64,000 nt of DNA from Amoebidium appalachense (GCA_963693365.1 CAVNZM010000007.1:3348001-3412000); one strand, 5' to 3'. Shown: positions 53,108 to 63,570, numbered from the stretch's first letter. Translations and numbers: made by a program. Notes: generated by a model not told the origin, from the sequence alone.

Positions 53108-53900
53108 CCGTGCCCGGCTGAATGTCGCCAGTGTTCTCACCTGTAATGGGGGGCACGGGCAGGGCAGGTAGATCCAGGTCAGGGCCGAGATGCAGCCCCA
53201 GGGAAACCTCCCCGGGTGCGGAGGGCGCGGCGGGGGGCGCGGGAGGGTCGCGGTTGGTGAGAGCGGCCAGGACGCCAGCCATCTGGGTGCTGATGGCGGT
53301 GAGGGCGGCAAGGACGGCGTCTTGAGAAGTCATTGGCGGGGACGGTGGGGCCTGAGGAGGGACTTCAGGAGTAGAGGGGAGAGTAGCCGGAGGGTCCGTG
53401 GTGGTATGGATCGCTGGAGGCGCGTCAGTGCCCGCGGGAGCGTTGGTCAGCCTGTGGCGGAGGTCGCTGCGGGTCAGGCGCTTAGGTGCCGCGGCAGGGG
53501 CGGCGGCTGAGGCCTGGCGCTTTTTCGGCGGCATGCTGACCGGCGTAGGGAAAGATAGGGAGAAGAAAAAGAAAATATAGCTGTAAAGCTGTAGGTGCTA
53601 AACACAGAAGATGTGTTGTTGCTTGCTGATCTGCTAAAAACTGTCGTGCTTATATACCTAAGGCTGCCGAACTGAGCCAATCAAAACCGATCTAGTGTTA
53701 TGTGAAATCTTATCCTGAGCCAATCAAACTCGGTCTAGTGATCTGTGGAATCTGATGTTTTGATCGGCTAATAGGTGCCCGTATGCGGGCAGCCGAACGC
53801 GAACTGCTAAAACATGAAACGAAGCCTGTTGATATCGGACACCCATCCTACGTGTTTACCCAGAAAAATATTTATGTCAATAATTTCCACAAATAAAACC
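53104..53900 (-). mobile_element. YR retrotransposon copy 3, inverted 5' end only
   Basis: Minus strand: 5' terminus GGTTTT at 53900, promoter region (CTTATATACC at 53650 is the complement of the TATA box), ORF1 start and about 140 codons. It joins copy 2 head-on at a CGTGC microhomology (53104-53110). Its 5' end abuts the Copia C LTR as in a clean insertion (TAAGTCC follows), but the other flank is missing. Confidence 0.75.
53108..53534 (-). pseudogene. YR element ORF1, copy 3 (5' part)
   Basis: ATG 53534, MPPKKRQASAAAPAAAPKRL, continuing to GENTGDIQPG, then reading out of the element at the junction. No premature stop at the position mutated in copy 2 (CAG here). It ends before the zinc knuckles. 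Confidence 0.75.
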
Positions 53901-54643
53901 TAAGTCCAATCCATACATGATTTCCGACCAGTCGGAAATCAGATCTATCTCTAATAGAAACCAATCACTAAGAACCAATTGCTTTCAGAGAGATCCGGTA
54001 CGCGGAGACGTACACGATAGGACACAGACACTAGTTAAGATCAACTCGTGTCATCATCAAGGAAGTTCTAACCTATGACATACTGCAAAGACTCAGACAT
54101 ATCACACTTAACCTTGATGATTGGTCAAAGCCCGGCAACACATGAAAACTAAAGTGAATTAATGAAGTCTAAACACACATGCTATTCTAAGTGTAGCCTA
54201 AGTGTGTTACCGTCCAATGAACACGTATTAAGTAACACAAATCTACCTAACATATATTAGTAGAAAAGAAATACGATTATACACATGAAGACAAGGAGAG
54301 AAAGAAAAGAAAATAAGGAAGGAGAAAGAGGAAGGAAAAGAGAGCACAGATCAACAAACAAGATAGTAATAGCATAACTATAACCAGAGATATTTATGTA
54401 CACATGAACATGTACACGTCTCTCCCTGAGTGGGTGGATCCGTGTACACACAAATAAATACTCTAATCGATATCACAATACACGATTAAAGCCGATACAA
54501 CGCGATTACGAGTATACAAGCATATCGGAGATCGATGCTACACTTTACATAATAGGAGTGTGGCATATACACTAAGCATATGAACTGAAACATAACACAA
54601 ACTGAGAAGATCTTACCATATGTAAATACTACGTATTACAACA
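53901..54643 (-). mobile_element. Copia C-type LTR, 743 bp, cut by YR element 3
   Basis: It matches 13951-14696 with only about eight differences noticed. It ends TATTACAACA and is followed by GCAGG, the second half of the target duplication seen at 13767. It may be the 5' LTR of the same Copia C insertion. The first ~180 bp (plus-strand left) is missing, replaced by the YR element. Confidence 0.75.
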
Positions 54644-54713
54644 GCAGGTTCACTTTCGTCCAAGGGGATGTCCCCCTAGAGGTAACACACGTCCCGGAGT
54701 AGTTTTTCATAGA
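54644..54713 (+). mobile_element. 3' tail of a YR element (probably of copy 1)
   Basis: GCAGGTTCACTTTCGTCC...TTTTTCATAGA is the end of the YR family, and starts exactly where copy 1 is interrupted at 13771. The hairpin AAGGGGATGTCCCC lies near 54662. Confidence 0.7.
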
Positions 54714-55774
54714 GGTTTTATTTGTGGAATTTATTGACATAAATATTTTTTCTGGGTAAACACGTAGGATGGGTGTTCGATACCAACATAACCATGTAGG
54801 CTTCATTTCGTGTTTTAGCAGTTCGCGGTTGGCTGCCCGCACACGGGCACCTATTAGCCAATCAAAACATCAGATTCCACATATCAGTAGACTGAGTTTT
54901 GATTGGCTCGGATCAGATTTCACATATCACTAGATCGATTTTGATTGGCTCAGATCGGTAGCCTATTAGGTATATAAGCACAACAGTTTTTAGCAGATCA
55001 GCAAGCTACAAACACATCTTCTGTGTTTAGCACCCACAGCCTTACTGTAAACAGTTGGACTAGTTAGGATAAGGCAGAGTACAACTGAATCAAAATAAAG
55101 ACAGAGAACGGGTAGAAAGGCACACGCGGCCAGGTTGCTTTTACTATGGGCCGACTCAGTCTGTCTCAGACTTCACTGATGTGATCCCTGTACTGGGACG
55201 GCTTTCTTATATAGCCCCCAGGTTTCGGATCAAGGCCCAGGATTGGTTCATCCGCGGCCAGCGCGGGTGGCAACATGCTATTCGTGATTCTGGTGCGGTC
55301 CGAGCTGCCAGTCAGACCTTTGTCCTATTTATGCAAACCTCTTATTGGTTCACTTCGTTTATGTCGTATGCAGCTGAAGAACCATATATGGTTCAATTCT
55401 TAGGTCAGAGTGAGTCCTATTGGTGCGGACATCATGTTTATGTGATATTCATGACAAAGCACGAATCGTGTGGTAGTAGATCACATTCTTTAGTAAACAT
55501 GTACAGTTCAGGTGTACAGTTGTTTACACTTACAGCTATATATTCCTTTTTCACCCACCCACAGTACACCCACACTCAACCCCCATTGATCCACACATAC
55601 GTGCTGTTTTTTCACGGGGCGAAGACTTCCCCCGTTTTTTGGGTACAAGGACCTCACGGATCAATAAATTGATGACTGGGAGCTTGCCGTGGTTTACAAC
55701 CATTGCAGGTTCACTTTCGTCCAAGGGGATGTCCCCCTAGAGGCAACACACGTCCCGGAGTAGTTTTTCATAGA
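54714..55774 (+). mobile_element. Short non-autonomous YR-type element, copy N2, in tandem
   Basis: It begins GGTTTTATTTGTGG directly after the tail of the preceding element and ends TTTTTCATAGA. It is followed by TAACTATATATTTGATAATG, the satellite continuation that copy 1 interrupts at 8680. It is 1061 bp including a 483-bp solo LTR and 5-bp duplication; 573 bp without. The TATA box is at about 54971. Confidence 0.75.
55046..55528. mobile_element. Solo LTR of an unidentified LTR element
   Basis: TGTAAACAGTTG...CAGTTGTTTACA, 483 bp, flanked by CTTAC at 55041-55045 and 55529-55533. The empty site CAGCCTTACAGC is seen in the sister element at 58507. TTATATAG at 55208-55215 is a possible TATA box in plus orientation. 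No other copy is present in the window. Confidence 0.75.
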
Positions 55775-56538
55775 TAACTATATATTTGATAATGAGAGAA
55801 TTGAAATAGTGCCCTAAAGTTGGGCCCGAGAGGATTTACGTACTCGGGGCTTTCAAATATAAAGAAAAAAACCAGCGGTTTCGGAGTCTACTGTGAACGC
55901 GCTGGGCTGAATGACGGCAGAGATCAGGTGATTCCCGTATCAAAACGGTTTTTGTTTCTAACCCAGCGGGAACGCACTTTGTTTAGAGAAATTTGGCGAC
56001 ATTTTTTTTACAACATATTATATCATTGGTACAACGACATTTTGAAAATTTCAATGTAATAGAACTTTGAATCCAATCACAAAAACCTCAAAGGTCTGCT
56101 AACACCGGTTTAGGGGGACACCGGGATGAGGACGGTAAATTCTATATCCACACACACACACACACACACACACACACCGGCCTGTGGCACACACACACAC
56201 ACACACACACAAACACGAGTACATTTTAATGTTTTAATAGCAGACAGTTGTCGAAGAAAAATAGAGTTAAAAAAAAAACTAAATCAACTCAGTAATGTGA
56301 ATATGACATTTGGGGCGAGTGTAGTAGAAGGGTTTGTGACTGATAATGACTATTTTTTTACACTAGAGCTCGGGTGATTCAAGCTGGGCGGTGGTCATTG
56401 GTAATTTTTTTTATTTGTTTTTTTTCCAAATTTACACACAAAGTAATAATCGAATAGAACTTGAAAAACAACTAAGAAGAAAGAAACGCATACAAACTTC
56501 ACTTGGCCCACACACACACATTCACACACACACAAACA

Positions 56539-56572
<34 letters not shown>

Positions 56573-56985
56573 CGTTGAACACAATGAAAGGAAATATATC
56601 TAGAAAACACGGGTGCCATGATTGCAGTCACTGAGTATGAAAAGCATAAAAAAAAAATTGGGGGGGCAGGGAATGGGAAGAGGGCCGGAGGGGGGGGGGG
56701 GGGGGGGGGGATGCTTTTTGAAGTAAACTGAGAATAGTATAATTGCAGTACTGACTTGTGAGCATAGTATATTGACATACACCGTAGAATGATGATTTTA
56801 TGTTCGGGAACATTTCGGGGGGGTGCCAATTCCAGACTTCACTGAAATATATATATATATACTTTTAGGTGTGAATGTTGTTTGCCGGCGCCAAAACATC
56901 CCTCTCCCTCTCCCTCTCCCTCACTCTCTTCTGCTCCTCCGCCCCCTTTCCCCTCTCCCCTCTTCCCTCCCGTTCCCCCCCTCCC
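55775..56985. repeat. Duplicated non-coding block, copy 1
   Basis: It starts with the satellite end (TAACTATATATTTGATAATG, GCCCTAAAGTTGGGCCCGAG). Then a unique segment with ACCAGCGGTTTCGGA, (CA)n tracts, a G-run at 56691-56710 and a tail near CGGGAACATTTCGGGG. It aligns with 57301-59010. No ORF is shared. 56875-56985 is a C/T-rich stretch. Confidence 0.65.
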
Positions 56986-57350
56986 CCTGGACCTCAAATC
57001 CGGAATTTGGAGGGGACCTAAGGCCATTTTGTGAGGCATCAAAAACCATCGAAACGTTGCTTAGTTGTTTTTATGACATCAAAATCGCTAAATATTCTTG
57101 GGATACTAATGAAAAAGCCTAAAATAACTATATTATCTATATATATAATGCGTTGTTTGCCGGACCTTAAATCCGGAATTTGGAGGGGACCTAAGGCCAT
57201 TTAGTGAGGCATCAAAAACCATCGAAACGTTGCTTAGTTGTTTTTATGACATCAAAATCGCTAAATATTCTTGAGATACTAATGAAAAAGCCTAAAATAA
57301 CTATATATTTGATAATGAGAAAATTGAAATATAGTGCCCTAAAGTTGGGC
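56986..57350. repeat. ~200-bp satellite units, right-hand cluster
   Basis: GGAATTTGGAGGGGACCTAAGGCC at about 57002 and 57178, with CATCGAAACGTTGC and TCAAAATCGCTAAATATTC following. The same family as 7481-8679. Confidence 0.65.
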
Positions 57351-57681
57351 CCGAGAGGATGTACGTACTCGGGGCTTTGAAATAAAAAGAAATAAACCAG
57401 CGGTTTCGGAATCTACTGTGAACACGCTGGGCTGAATGACGGCAGAGATCAGGTGATTCCCGTACCAAAACGGTTTTTATTTCTAACCCAGAATGGAACA
57501 CACTTTTTTTAGAGAAATTCGGCGACATTTTTTTTACAAAGTATTATATCATTGGTACAACGACATTTTGAAAAGTTTAATGTAATAGAACTACCAATCC
57601 AATCACAAAAACCTCAAAGGTCTGCTAACACCGGTTTAGGGGGACACGGGGATGAGGACGGTAAATTCTATATCCACACAT

Positions 57682-57772
<91 letters not shown>

Positions 57773-57803
57773 GGCCTGTGGCACACACACACACACACCG
57801 TGC

Positions 57804-57834
<31 letters not shown>

Positions 57835-59010
57835 TGTACATTTTAATGTTTTAATAGCAAACAGTTGTTGAAAACAAATTGAGTAAAAAACACAACTAAA
57901 TCAACTCAGTAATGTGAATATGACATTTGGGGCGAGTGTACTAGAAGGGTTTGTGGCTGATAATGATTATTTTTTTACACTAGAGCTAGGGTGATTCAAG
58001 CTGGGCGGTGGTCATTGGTATTTTTTTTATTATTTGTTTTTTTCCCACATTTACACACAAAGTAATAAATCGAATAGAATACAAAAACAACTAAGAAGAA
58101 AAAAACGCATACAACCTTCACTTGGCCCACACACACACATTCACACACACACAAACATGCACACACACACACACACACATAGACGTTGAGGTTTTATTTG
58201 TGGAAATTATTGACATAAATATTTTTCTGGGTAAACACGTAGGATGGGTGTTCGATACCAACATAACCATGTAGGCTTCATTTCGTGTTTTAGCAGTTAG
58301 CGGTTGGCTGCCCGCACACGGGCACCTATTAGCCAGTCAAAACATCAGATACCACAGATCACTAGACCGAGTTATGATTGGCTCGGATCAGATTTCACAT
58401 ATCACTAGATCGATTTTTGATTGGTTCAGATCGGTAGGCTTAGGTATATAAGCACGACAGTTTTTAGCAGATCAGCAAGCTACAAACACATCTTCTGTGT
58501 TTAGCATCCACAGCCTTACAGCTATATATTCCTTTTCACCCACCCACCTACACCCACACACAACCCCCATTGATCCACACATATGTGCTGTTTTTTCACG
58601 GGGCGAAGCCTTCCCCCGTTTTTTGGGCACATGGACCTCACGGATCAATAAATTGATGACTGGGGGCTTGCCGTGGTTTACAACCATTGCAGGTTCACTT
58701 TCGTCCAAGGGGATGTCCCCCTAGAGGCAACACACGTCCCGGAGTAGTTTTTCATAGAACACAATGAAAGGAAATATATCTAGAAAACACGGGTGCCATG
58801 ATTGCAGTCACTGAGTATGAAAAGCTAAAAAACAAATTTGTGGGGGCAGGGAATGGGAAGAGGGTCGGGGGGGGGGGGGGGGGGGGGATGCTTTGAAGTA
58901 AACTGAGAATAGTATAATTGCAGTACTGACTTGTGAGCATGGTATATTGACAGACACCGTAGAATGATGGTTTTATGTTCGGGAACATTTCGGGGGGGTG
59001 GGCAGACTTC
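57351..59010. repeat. Duplicated non-coding block, copy 2 (interrupted by N3)
   Basis: Aligns with 55834-56850: GTACTCGGGGCTTT, ACCAGCGGTTTCGG, CTAACACCGGTTTAGGGGGA, a longer (CA)n at 57685-57770, CAAGCTGGGCGGTGGTCATT, and AGACGTTGA. Then element N3, then ACACAATGAAAGG and the G-run block. It provides the filled site for N3, while copy 1 provides the empty site. Confidence 0.65.
58190..58758 (+). mobile_element. Short non-autonomous YR-type element, copy N3, with empty site in the window
   Basis: 569 bp, GGTTTTATTTGTGG...TTTTTCATAGA. Filled site: GACGTTGA before and ACACAATGAAAGG after. Empty site at 56571-56590: GACGTTGAACACAATGAAAG. No target duplication beyond a possible single A. Promoter boxes and the TATATAAG box (58446-58453) are present. 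The 3' half has GGGGCGAAGCCTTCCCC, AATAAATTGATGACTG and the shared tail. No ORF. Confidence 0.85.
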
Positions 59011-59762
59011 ATTGAAATATGTTGCCCACCTGGCACTCAGTGCACGTGGAAAGTTTTATTGCCTGCCATGCATATCATAAAGGGGGTTACCAAACAGTTC
59101 TGTAAAATAAGTAAAACAACAAGATAATTATAATATTATAAAACTTTTGCAAGCAATTTAGAACATATTGCACTTGCCGTTGGTTTTCGCTACTGTAACA
59201 TGTTTTTGGAGGACCACAAGTAAACTTGGTACTTCGGCAATGGCAATCTCTCCCTAGACTGATAACACAGTGTCGCAGGGAAAGGGGGGGGGGGGGGAAT
59301 GGGGGGGGGGGGGGGCAGGGGGGGTTTAAATGAAAGGGAAAAGGGTCATAACATTTGGCAGATCCGGTAACTGCAGGATTGGGGGGGGGGGGGGGGAGCG
59401 TGAGGCGGGGGGGCCAGGGGGAGGGGGGGGGGGAAGCGTGAGGCGGGGGGGCCAGGGGAGGGGGGGGGGGAGGGGGGGGAGGGAGGTAACAACCACACAA
59501 CCCAACATCAATAACTGTCTCGTTATGTTTTGGCGCCGGCGACAGCCGGCGCACAGACCTCCTTGTATGATAATGAACACGTGTACTTAAAGTAGTTATA
59601 TAATTATGAGCGGCCCGTTACAAATACAGTGACGAAAAACAGTGACCCACGAGCAGTTTTTCTTTCTATCCCCCCCCCCCCCCCCCCCCCCTGCCCCACT
59701 CACACACACACACACCAGACACACACACCACCACCACGGTGACCACCACCACCACCACCATC

Positions 59763-59793
<31 letters not shown>

Positions 59794-60647
59794 AAAAAAA
59801 AAAAAAACAACAACACACATACGTGCACGTGTACACACACACACAGAACACCACCACCACCTCCACTGGACCCCATTTCCTCGTTGTTTTCTTAAGCCTT
59901 CAGACCAGTCCTGTACACTGGAGTTAAAAAATTGAATTCACTTAGGCTGACATGCATCCACCCCCGCCTTCCACTTCCCTCCCCCCCTCCCCCCCCCCCA
60001 CCCCTCCCCCTCAATGAAGAAGGGCCCCCGTAAGCCTTTGGGGGGGGGGGGGGGGGGGGGAAGGGGAAGGGGGGAGCTCTCGATCCTCCGGGTAGGGAAG
60101 TGGGGTCCGGGGATCCGGAGAGGGGGGGGGGGGGGGGGAAGGGGCATAATATTGGGCCTAGATACCATAGTATGGGGCCCCGGGGGAGGGAGAGGTCGGA
60201 GGGGGGGGGGGGGGGGAGGATCCACGGGAAAGACCTTTAGGTGTATGTTCTTATTTATAACCCCCTTCGAATCATCCCCCTCCCTCCCCCCCCCCCCCCC
60301 CCCCCCTGAGTGCAGGCGTTGACGTAGCTACGGTAACCCTGCAGTAGGCAACAAAACTTTATTAATTACTAGCACTGTACATGTGTTCACAGTGCAACTT
60401 GCACCATGTATGATCTCAGAAACTTTAAAGTAGTCACAAATTTTAGTTATTTTCATTATTTTCATTGCTCTGAACTCTCTGAAACGATCATCGTGCATGT
60501 GCCGCAAGATAACAACCCAATATGTGTGCAGCTGCAGCCTGCAGGTTAGACTCGCTGAAAAGACAATTGTCAGTGTGCATCCGACACTTGCAGCTGCAGC
60601 TAGCCTCTGCAATATTAACACTTGCCAAGTGAATGCTCTTACACTTG
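59011..60647. other. Non-coding interval with many G- and C-runs
   Basis: G-rich tracts at about 59285-59325, 59378-59480, 60040-60075 and 60120-60215. C-runs at 59671-59691 and 59763-59783 (followed by an A-run) and at 60285-60306. (CCA)n near 59730. A palindrome CGCCGGCGACAGCCGGCG lies at 59532-59549. 60310-60647 is ordinary sequence with AACTTTATTAATTA and TGCAGCTGCAGC words; no gene is recognised. Confidence 0.4.
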
Positions 60648-60669
60648 GGTTTTATTTGTGGAATTTATT
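60648..60669 (+). mobile_element. Start of another YR-type element at the assembly gap
   Basis: GGTTTTATTTGTGGAATTTA at 60648 matches the 5' terminus of the family; the sequence then enters the gap. Confidence 0.6.
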
Positions 60670-61169
60670 NNNNNNNNNNNNNNNNNNNNNNNNNNNNNNN
60701 NNNNNNNNNNNNNNNNNNNNNNNNNNNNNNNNNNNNNNNNNNNNNNNNNNNNNNNNNNNNNNNNNNNNNNNNNNNNNNNNNNNNNNNNNNNNNNNNNNNN
60801 NNNNNNNNNNNNNNNNNNNNNNNNNNNNNNNNNNNNNNNNNNNNNNNNNNNNNNNNNNNNNNNNNNNNNNNNNNNNNNNNNNNNNNNNNNNNNNNNNNNN
60901 NNNNNNNNNNNNNNNNNNNNNNNNNNNNNNNNNNNNNNNNNNNNNNNNNNNNNNNNNNNNNNNNNNNNNNNNNNNNNNNNNNNNNNNNNNNNNNNNNNNN
61001 NNNNNNNNNNNNNNNNNNNNNNNNNNNNNNNNNNNNNNNNNNNNNNNNNNNNNNNNNNNNNNNNNNNNNNNNNNNNNNNNNNNNNNNNNNNNNNNNNNNN
61101 NNNNNNNNNNNNNNNNNNNNNNNNNNNNNNNNNNNNNNNNNNNNNNNNNNNNNNNNNNNNNNNNNNNNN
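60670..61169. other. Assembly gap (500 N)
   Basis: A run of exactly 500 N, typical of a fixed-size scaffold gap. It separates a YR element start from Gypsy sequence, so the true distance is unknown. Confidence 0.95.
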
Positions 61170-62450
61170 CACATCAGACTGATGGGAGGAAGTGTACATA
61201 CGCAAGATGGAATAGATAGTCTTATTTTGGCGTTCCACCAAGCCATTGGATTGGTGGTGGTACGGTGACGACATCAGCCGTTCCAAGCCAAGTAAGCGGC
61301 ATGCGTCAGTGATGAGCTTACTCGTGTGCTGTTTTGGGCTATCGCATATGATGCGTGTCGGTACGCTGTACTGACATATTACGTGCTCTAATAGTGTTTG
61401 TGCAATTGTTTCAGCAGTTAGGTCAGGTAATGGGACCGTAATTACCCAGCGTGTCAGACGATCAATAAACACTGCGATGTGTTTATGTTTCGCGAAGGTA
61501 GTGGGTAAGCTTTGTATGAAGTCCATGTGGACCTCTGGGAAGGCACCCGCAGGAATAGATCTGGGGTGTAAAGGAGCACGTGCATTGTGCGGGGGGTTTT
61601 TCCCCGATTGGCACTTTTCACACGATTGTACATAGTGTTGTACATCAGCGAACATGTTATCCCAATAGTACAGTTCGCGAAGTTTATAAAAGGTTTTTGT
61701 GACTCCACGATGACCAGCAATAACATCTTTGTGGCAGGCCTCCAAAACCATCTTTTTCATACCATTTGGTATACAAAGTTGATATTTGTCTTCATCGCGT
61801 TTGGCGATTTTTGATGGTATGTAAATATGATAAAGCATATTATCATGGATAACGAAATTGGGGGCCTCAGCTGCTACTTTGCGTGCAGCTTTTGGGTTGT
61901 CGGGGAGCGGTTGGTTGGGCAACATTAGATAATCGATGATTGGTCGAAGGGATGGATCTAAAAGTTGCATCACGCGTACCTGTTGTGGATCCAGTGTGTT
62001 GAAAGTGGGGAGAATCGCTGATATTAAATCAGTTTCCAGATCATGAGAATTATTTCTTTTGTATGATTTGGCATTTACCGAGGTATTGAGGGCATGCCAG
62101 GACTCAAAAACAATGGTAGAAATATAGTCTTGAGAGTCATCATACAGATCTGGATCCCCTTCAACAAAATTTACCGCGCTCTCGTCGGTTCCGATTGGTT
62201 CATCGGGCGAGAGGGGTAAAGGGTTGCGTGAAAGTGCGTCAGGAACTTGATTATGTTTGCCGGGGCGATAAGTAATGTTAAAGTCGTACTCCTGAAGAGT
62301 AATAGCCCAGCGTGCAAAAATACCCGTAAGTTCCTGTTTATTAAACATATAGGAAAGAGCTTGATGATCAGTAATTAGATCAAAAGTCTTCCCATAGAGA
62401 TAGGGCCGAAAGTATTGTACTGCCCATACAACTGCCGCTGCTTCAAGTTT
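61170..62450 (-). pseudogene. Gypsy RNase H end and integrase (partial)
   Basis: The minus-strand frame from ATKLEAAAVVWAVQYF and LITDHQALSYMFNKQELTG (RNase H) passes through ITYRPGKHNQVPDALSRNP. The integrase zinc region is GHRGVTKTFYKLRELYYW with CEKCQSGK. The core has HMDFIQSLP, IICDSPKQHTS and SNGLVERQNKTI, the D-D-E triad. The second motif is C-D-S-P-K-Q rather than the common S-D-R-G-x-x-F. It stops at the gap, so the integrase C-terminus and 3' LTR are not seen. Ty3/Gypsy family by domain order (RNase H before integrase). Confidence 0.85.
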
Positions 62451-62464
62451 GGTGGCAGGTGTTT

Positions 62465-62929
62465 CTAGATGGCCGTGGTGGCAGCATAATTTTGCTCGGA
62501 GCCGTGCAGTGAGCGGCTCGCGTATGCAATCACGCGTGGGTGCCCTTGGTCATCCTTTTGAAAAAGCACAGCGCCGAGACCTTTTGTACATGCGTCGGTC
62601 TCGAGCCAAAATGGTTTTTTATAGTCAGGGTGACCCAAGATTGGTTCGGTCGTTAATTTTTCTTTGAGGGTATCGAAAGCGTGGGTTTGGTCGGGGCCCC
62701 AAATAAAAGGATTAGAGGGCTTGGTGACCTCGCGTAAAGGATGTGCGATTTCCGCAAAAACCTTCTTGAACTTTCGAAACCACGCGCAGAGCTGGAGGAA
62801 TGAAAGAGCTTCAGCACTGGTAGTAAGTATGGGCCAATCTTTTATCGCTTTTATCTTTGCGGGATTGGGTGCAATATCTTTGGAATGGGCGATGGACTTG
62901 GTAAAATTCGAATCGCGAAGGGCCGCCAG
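62465..62929 (-). pseudogene. Gypsy reverse transcriptase C-terminus and RNase H start
   Basis: The minus-strand frame IAPNPAKIKAIKDWP, LCAWFRKFKKVFAEIAHPL, PFIWGPDQTHAFDTLKEKL, PFWLETDACTKGLGAVLFQ and VIAYASRSLHGSEQNYAAT is the RT thumb followed by the RNase H catalytic TDA. It is broken from the next part by a 26-bp insertion that adds a stop. It ends upstream at a foldback palindrome, so the RT catalytic Y-x-D-D is absent. Confidence 0.8.
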
Positions 62930-63140
62930 GCCCGGAGCCCGGAGCACGGCGCCCGGCCCGGCCCGCGCGGGGGTCTGGGGGGATGGCGTCTGGAGGGACG
63001 GCGTGGGGCAGAGAGAGAGAGGGGGTCTGGGGGGACGGGGTCTGGGGGGACGGGGGGTGAGCAGACTCTGCTCACCCCCCGTCCCCCCAGACCCCGCTGG
63101 CGGCCCTTCGCGATTCGAATTTTACCAAGTCCATCGCCCA
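62886..63140. repeat. Foldback palindrome made from Gypsy sequence
   Basis: 62886-62929 and 63097-63140 are 44-bp perfect inverted repeats. Inside, 63037-63064 and 63068-63095 are 28-bp perfect inverted repeats with a 3-nt loop (ACT). The right arms are contiguous, while the left arms are separated by 107 nt of G/C-rich sequence. The outer arm is Gypsy RT coding sequence. Confidence 0.8.
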
Positions 63141-63570
63141 ATCCAATATTGGACTAGTCACGTGGCCTGGTAACTTTAAGATCACACCACACCAAACCAC
63201 CTCCGATCCGATCGCGATCAATCTATTACCCACTTCCCACGTTTCCCACTTAAAATCGAAAAAGAGAAAAAAAAAGGAGACAAAACAAACGATACAGCAT
63301 TACCCACTTCTAAGTGGGTAAGTGGCCAATGACAACAAACACTTATCGATTTAAACCTAAAACACAACCATATAGTACTCGGGAACGGGGAACGGGGACA
63401 TGCCAGGCACACGCGGCACACGAGGCACAGGAGGCACACGCGGCACACGAGGCACAGGAGGCACACGCGGCATGCGAGGCGCGCGTGCCTGCCAGGGGCC
63501 TCCCCGCCCCGCCCAGCCACGCCCAGCCCCGCCGGTGATATGAAAAAATATTATGTGTGCATAGACATGA
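63141..63570. other. Non-coding interval with a ~27-bp minisatellite
   Basis: GGCACACGCGGCACACGAGG-CACAGGA occurs about three times at 63405-63480, followed by a GC-rich tail. CACTTCTAAGTGGGTAAGTGG and CCCACTTCCCACGTTTCCC precede it. No gene is seen. Confidence 0.45.

Noticed and set aside
8680-53900. Classical DIRS-1 layout with inverted terminal repeats and methyltransferase
   Set aside because: The 5' and 3' ends are not inverted copies of each other and no methyltransferase motif is present; Ngaro-like is the closer description.
59087-59554. Minus-strand ORF with several Cys (GRDCHCRSTKFTCGPP)
   Set aside because: The upstream half is translated G-run; the Cys-containing part is ~60 codons with no splice signals I could trust.
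60497-62348. ORFs crossing the N gap
   Set aside because: Frames through unknown bases have no meaning; only the Gypsy part right of 61169 is used.
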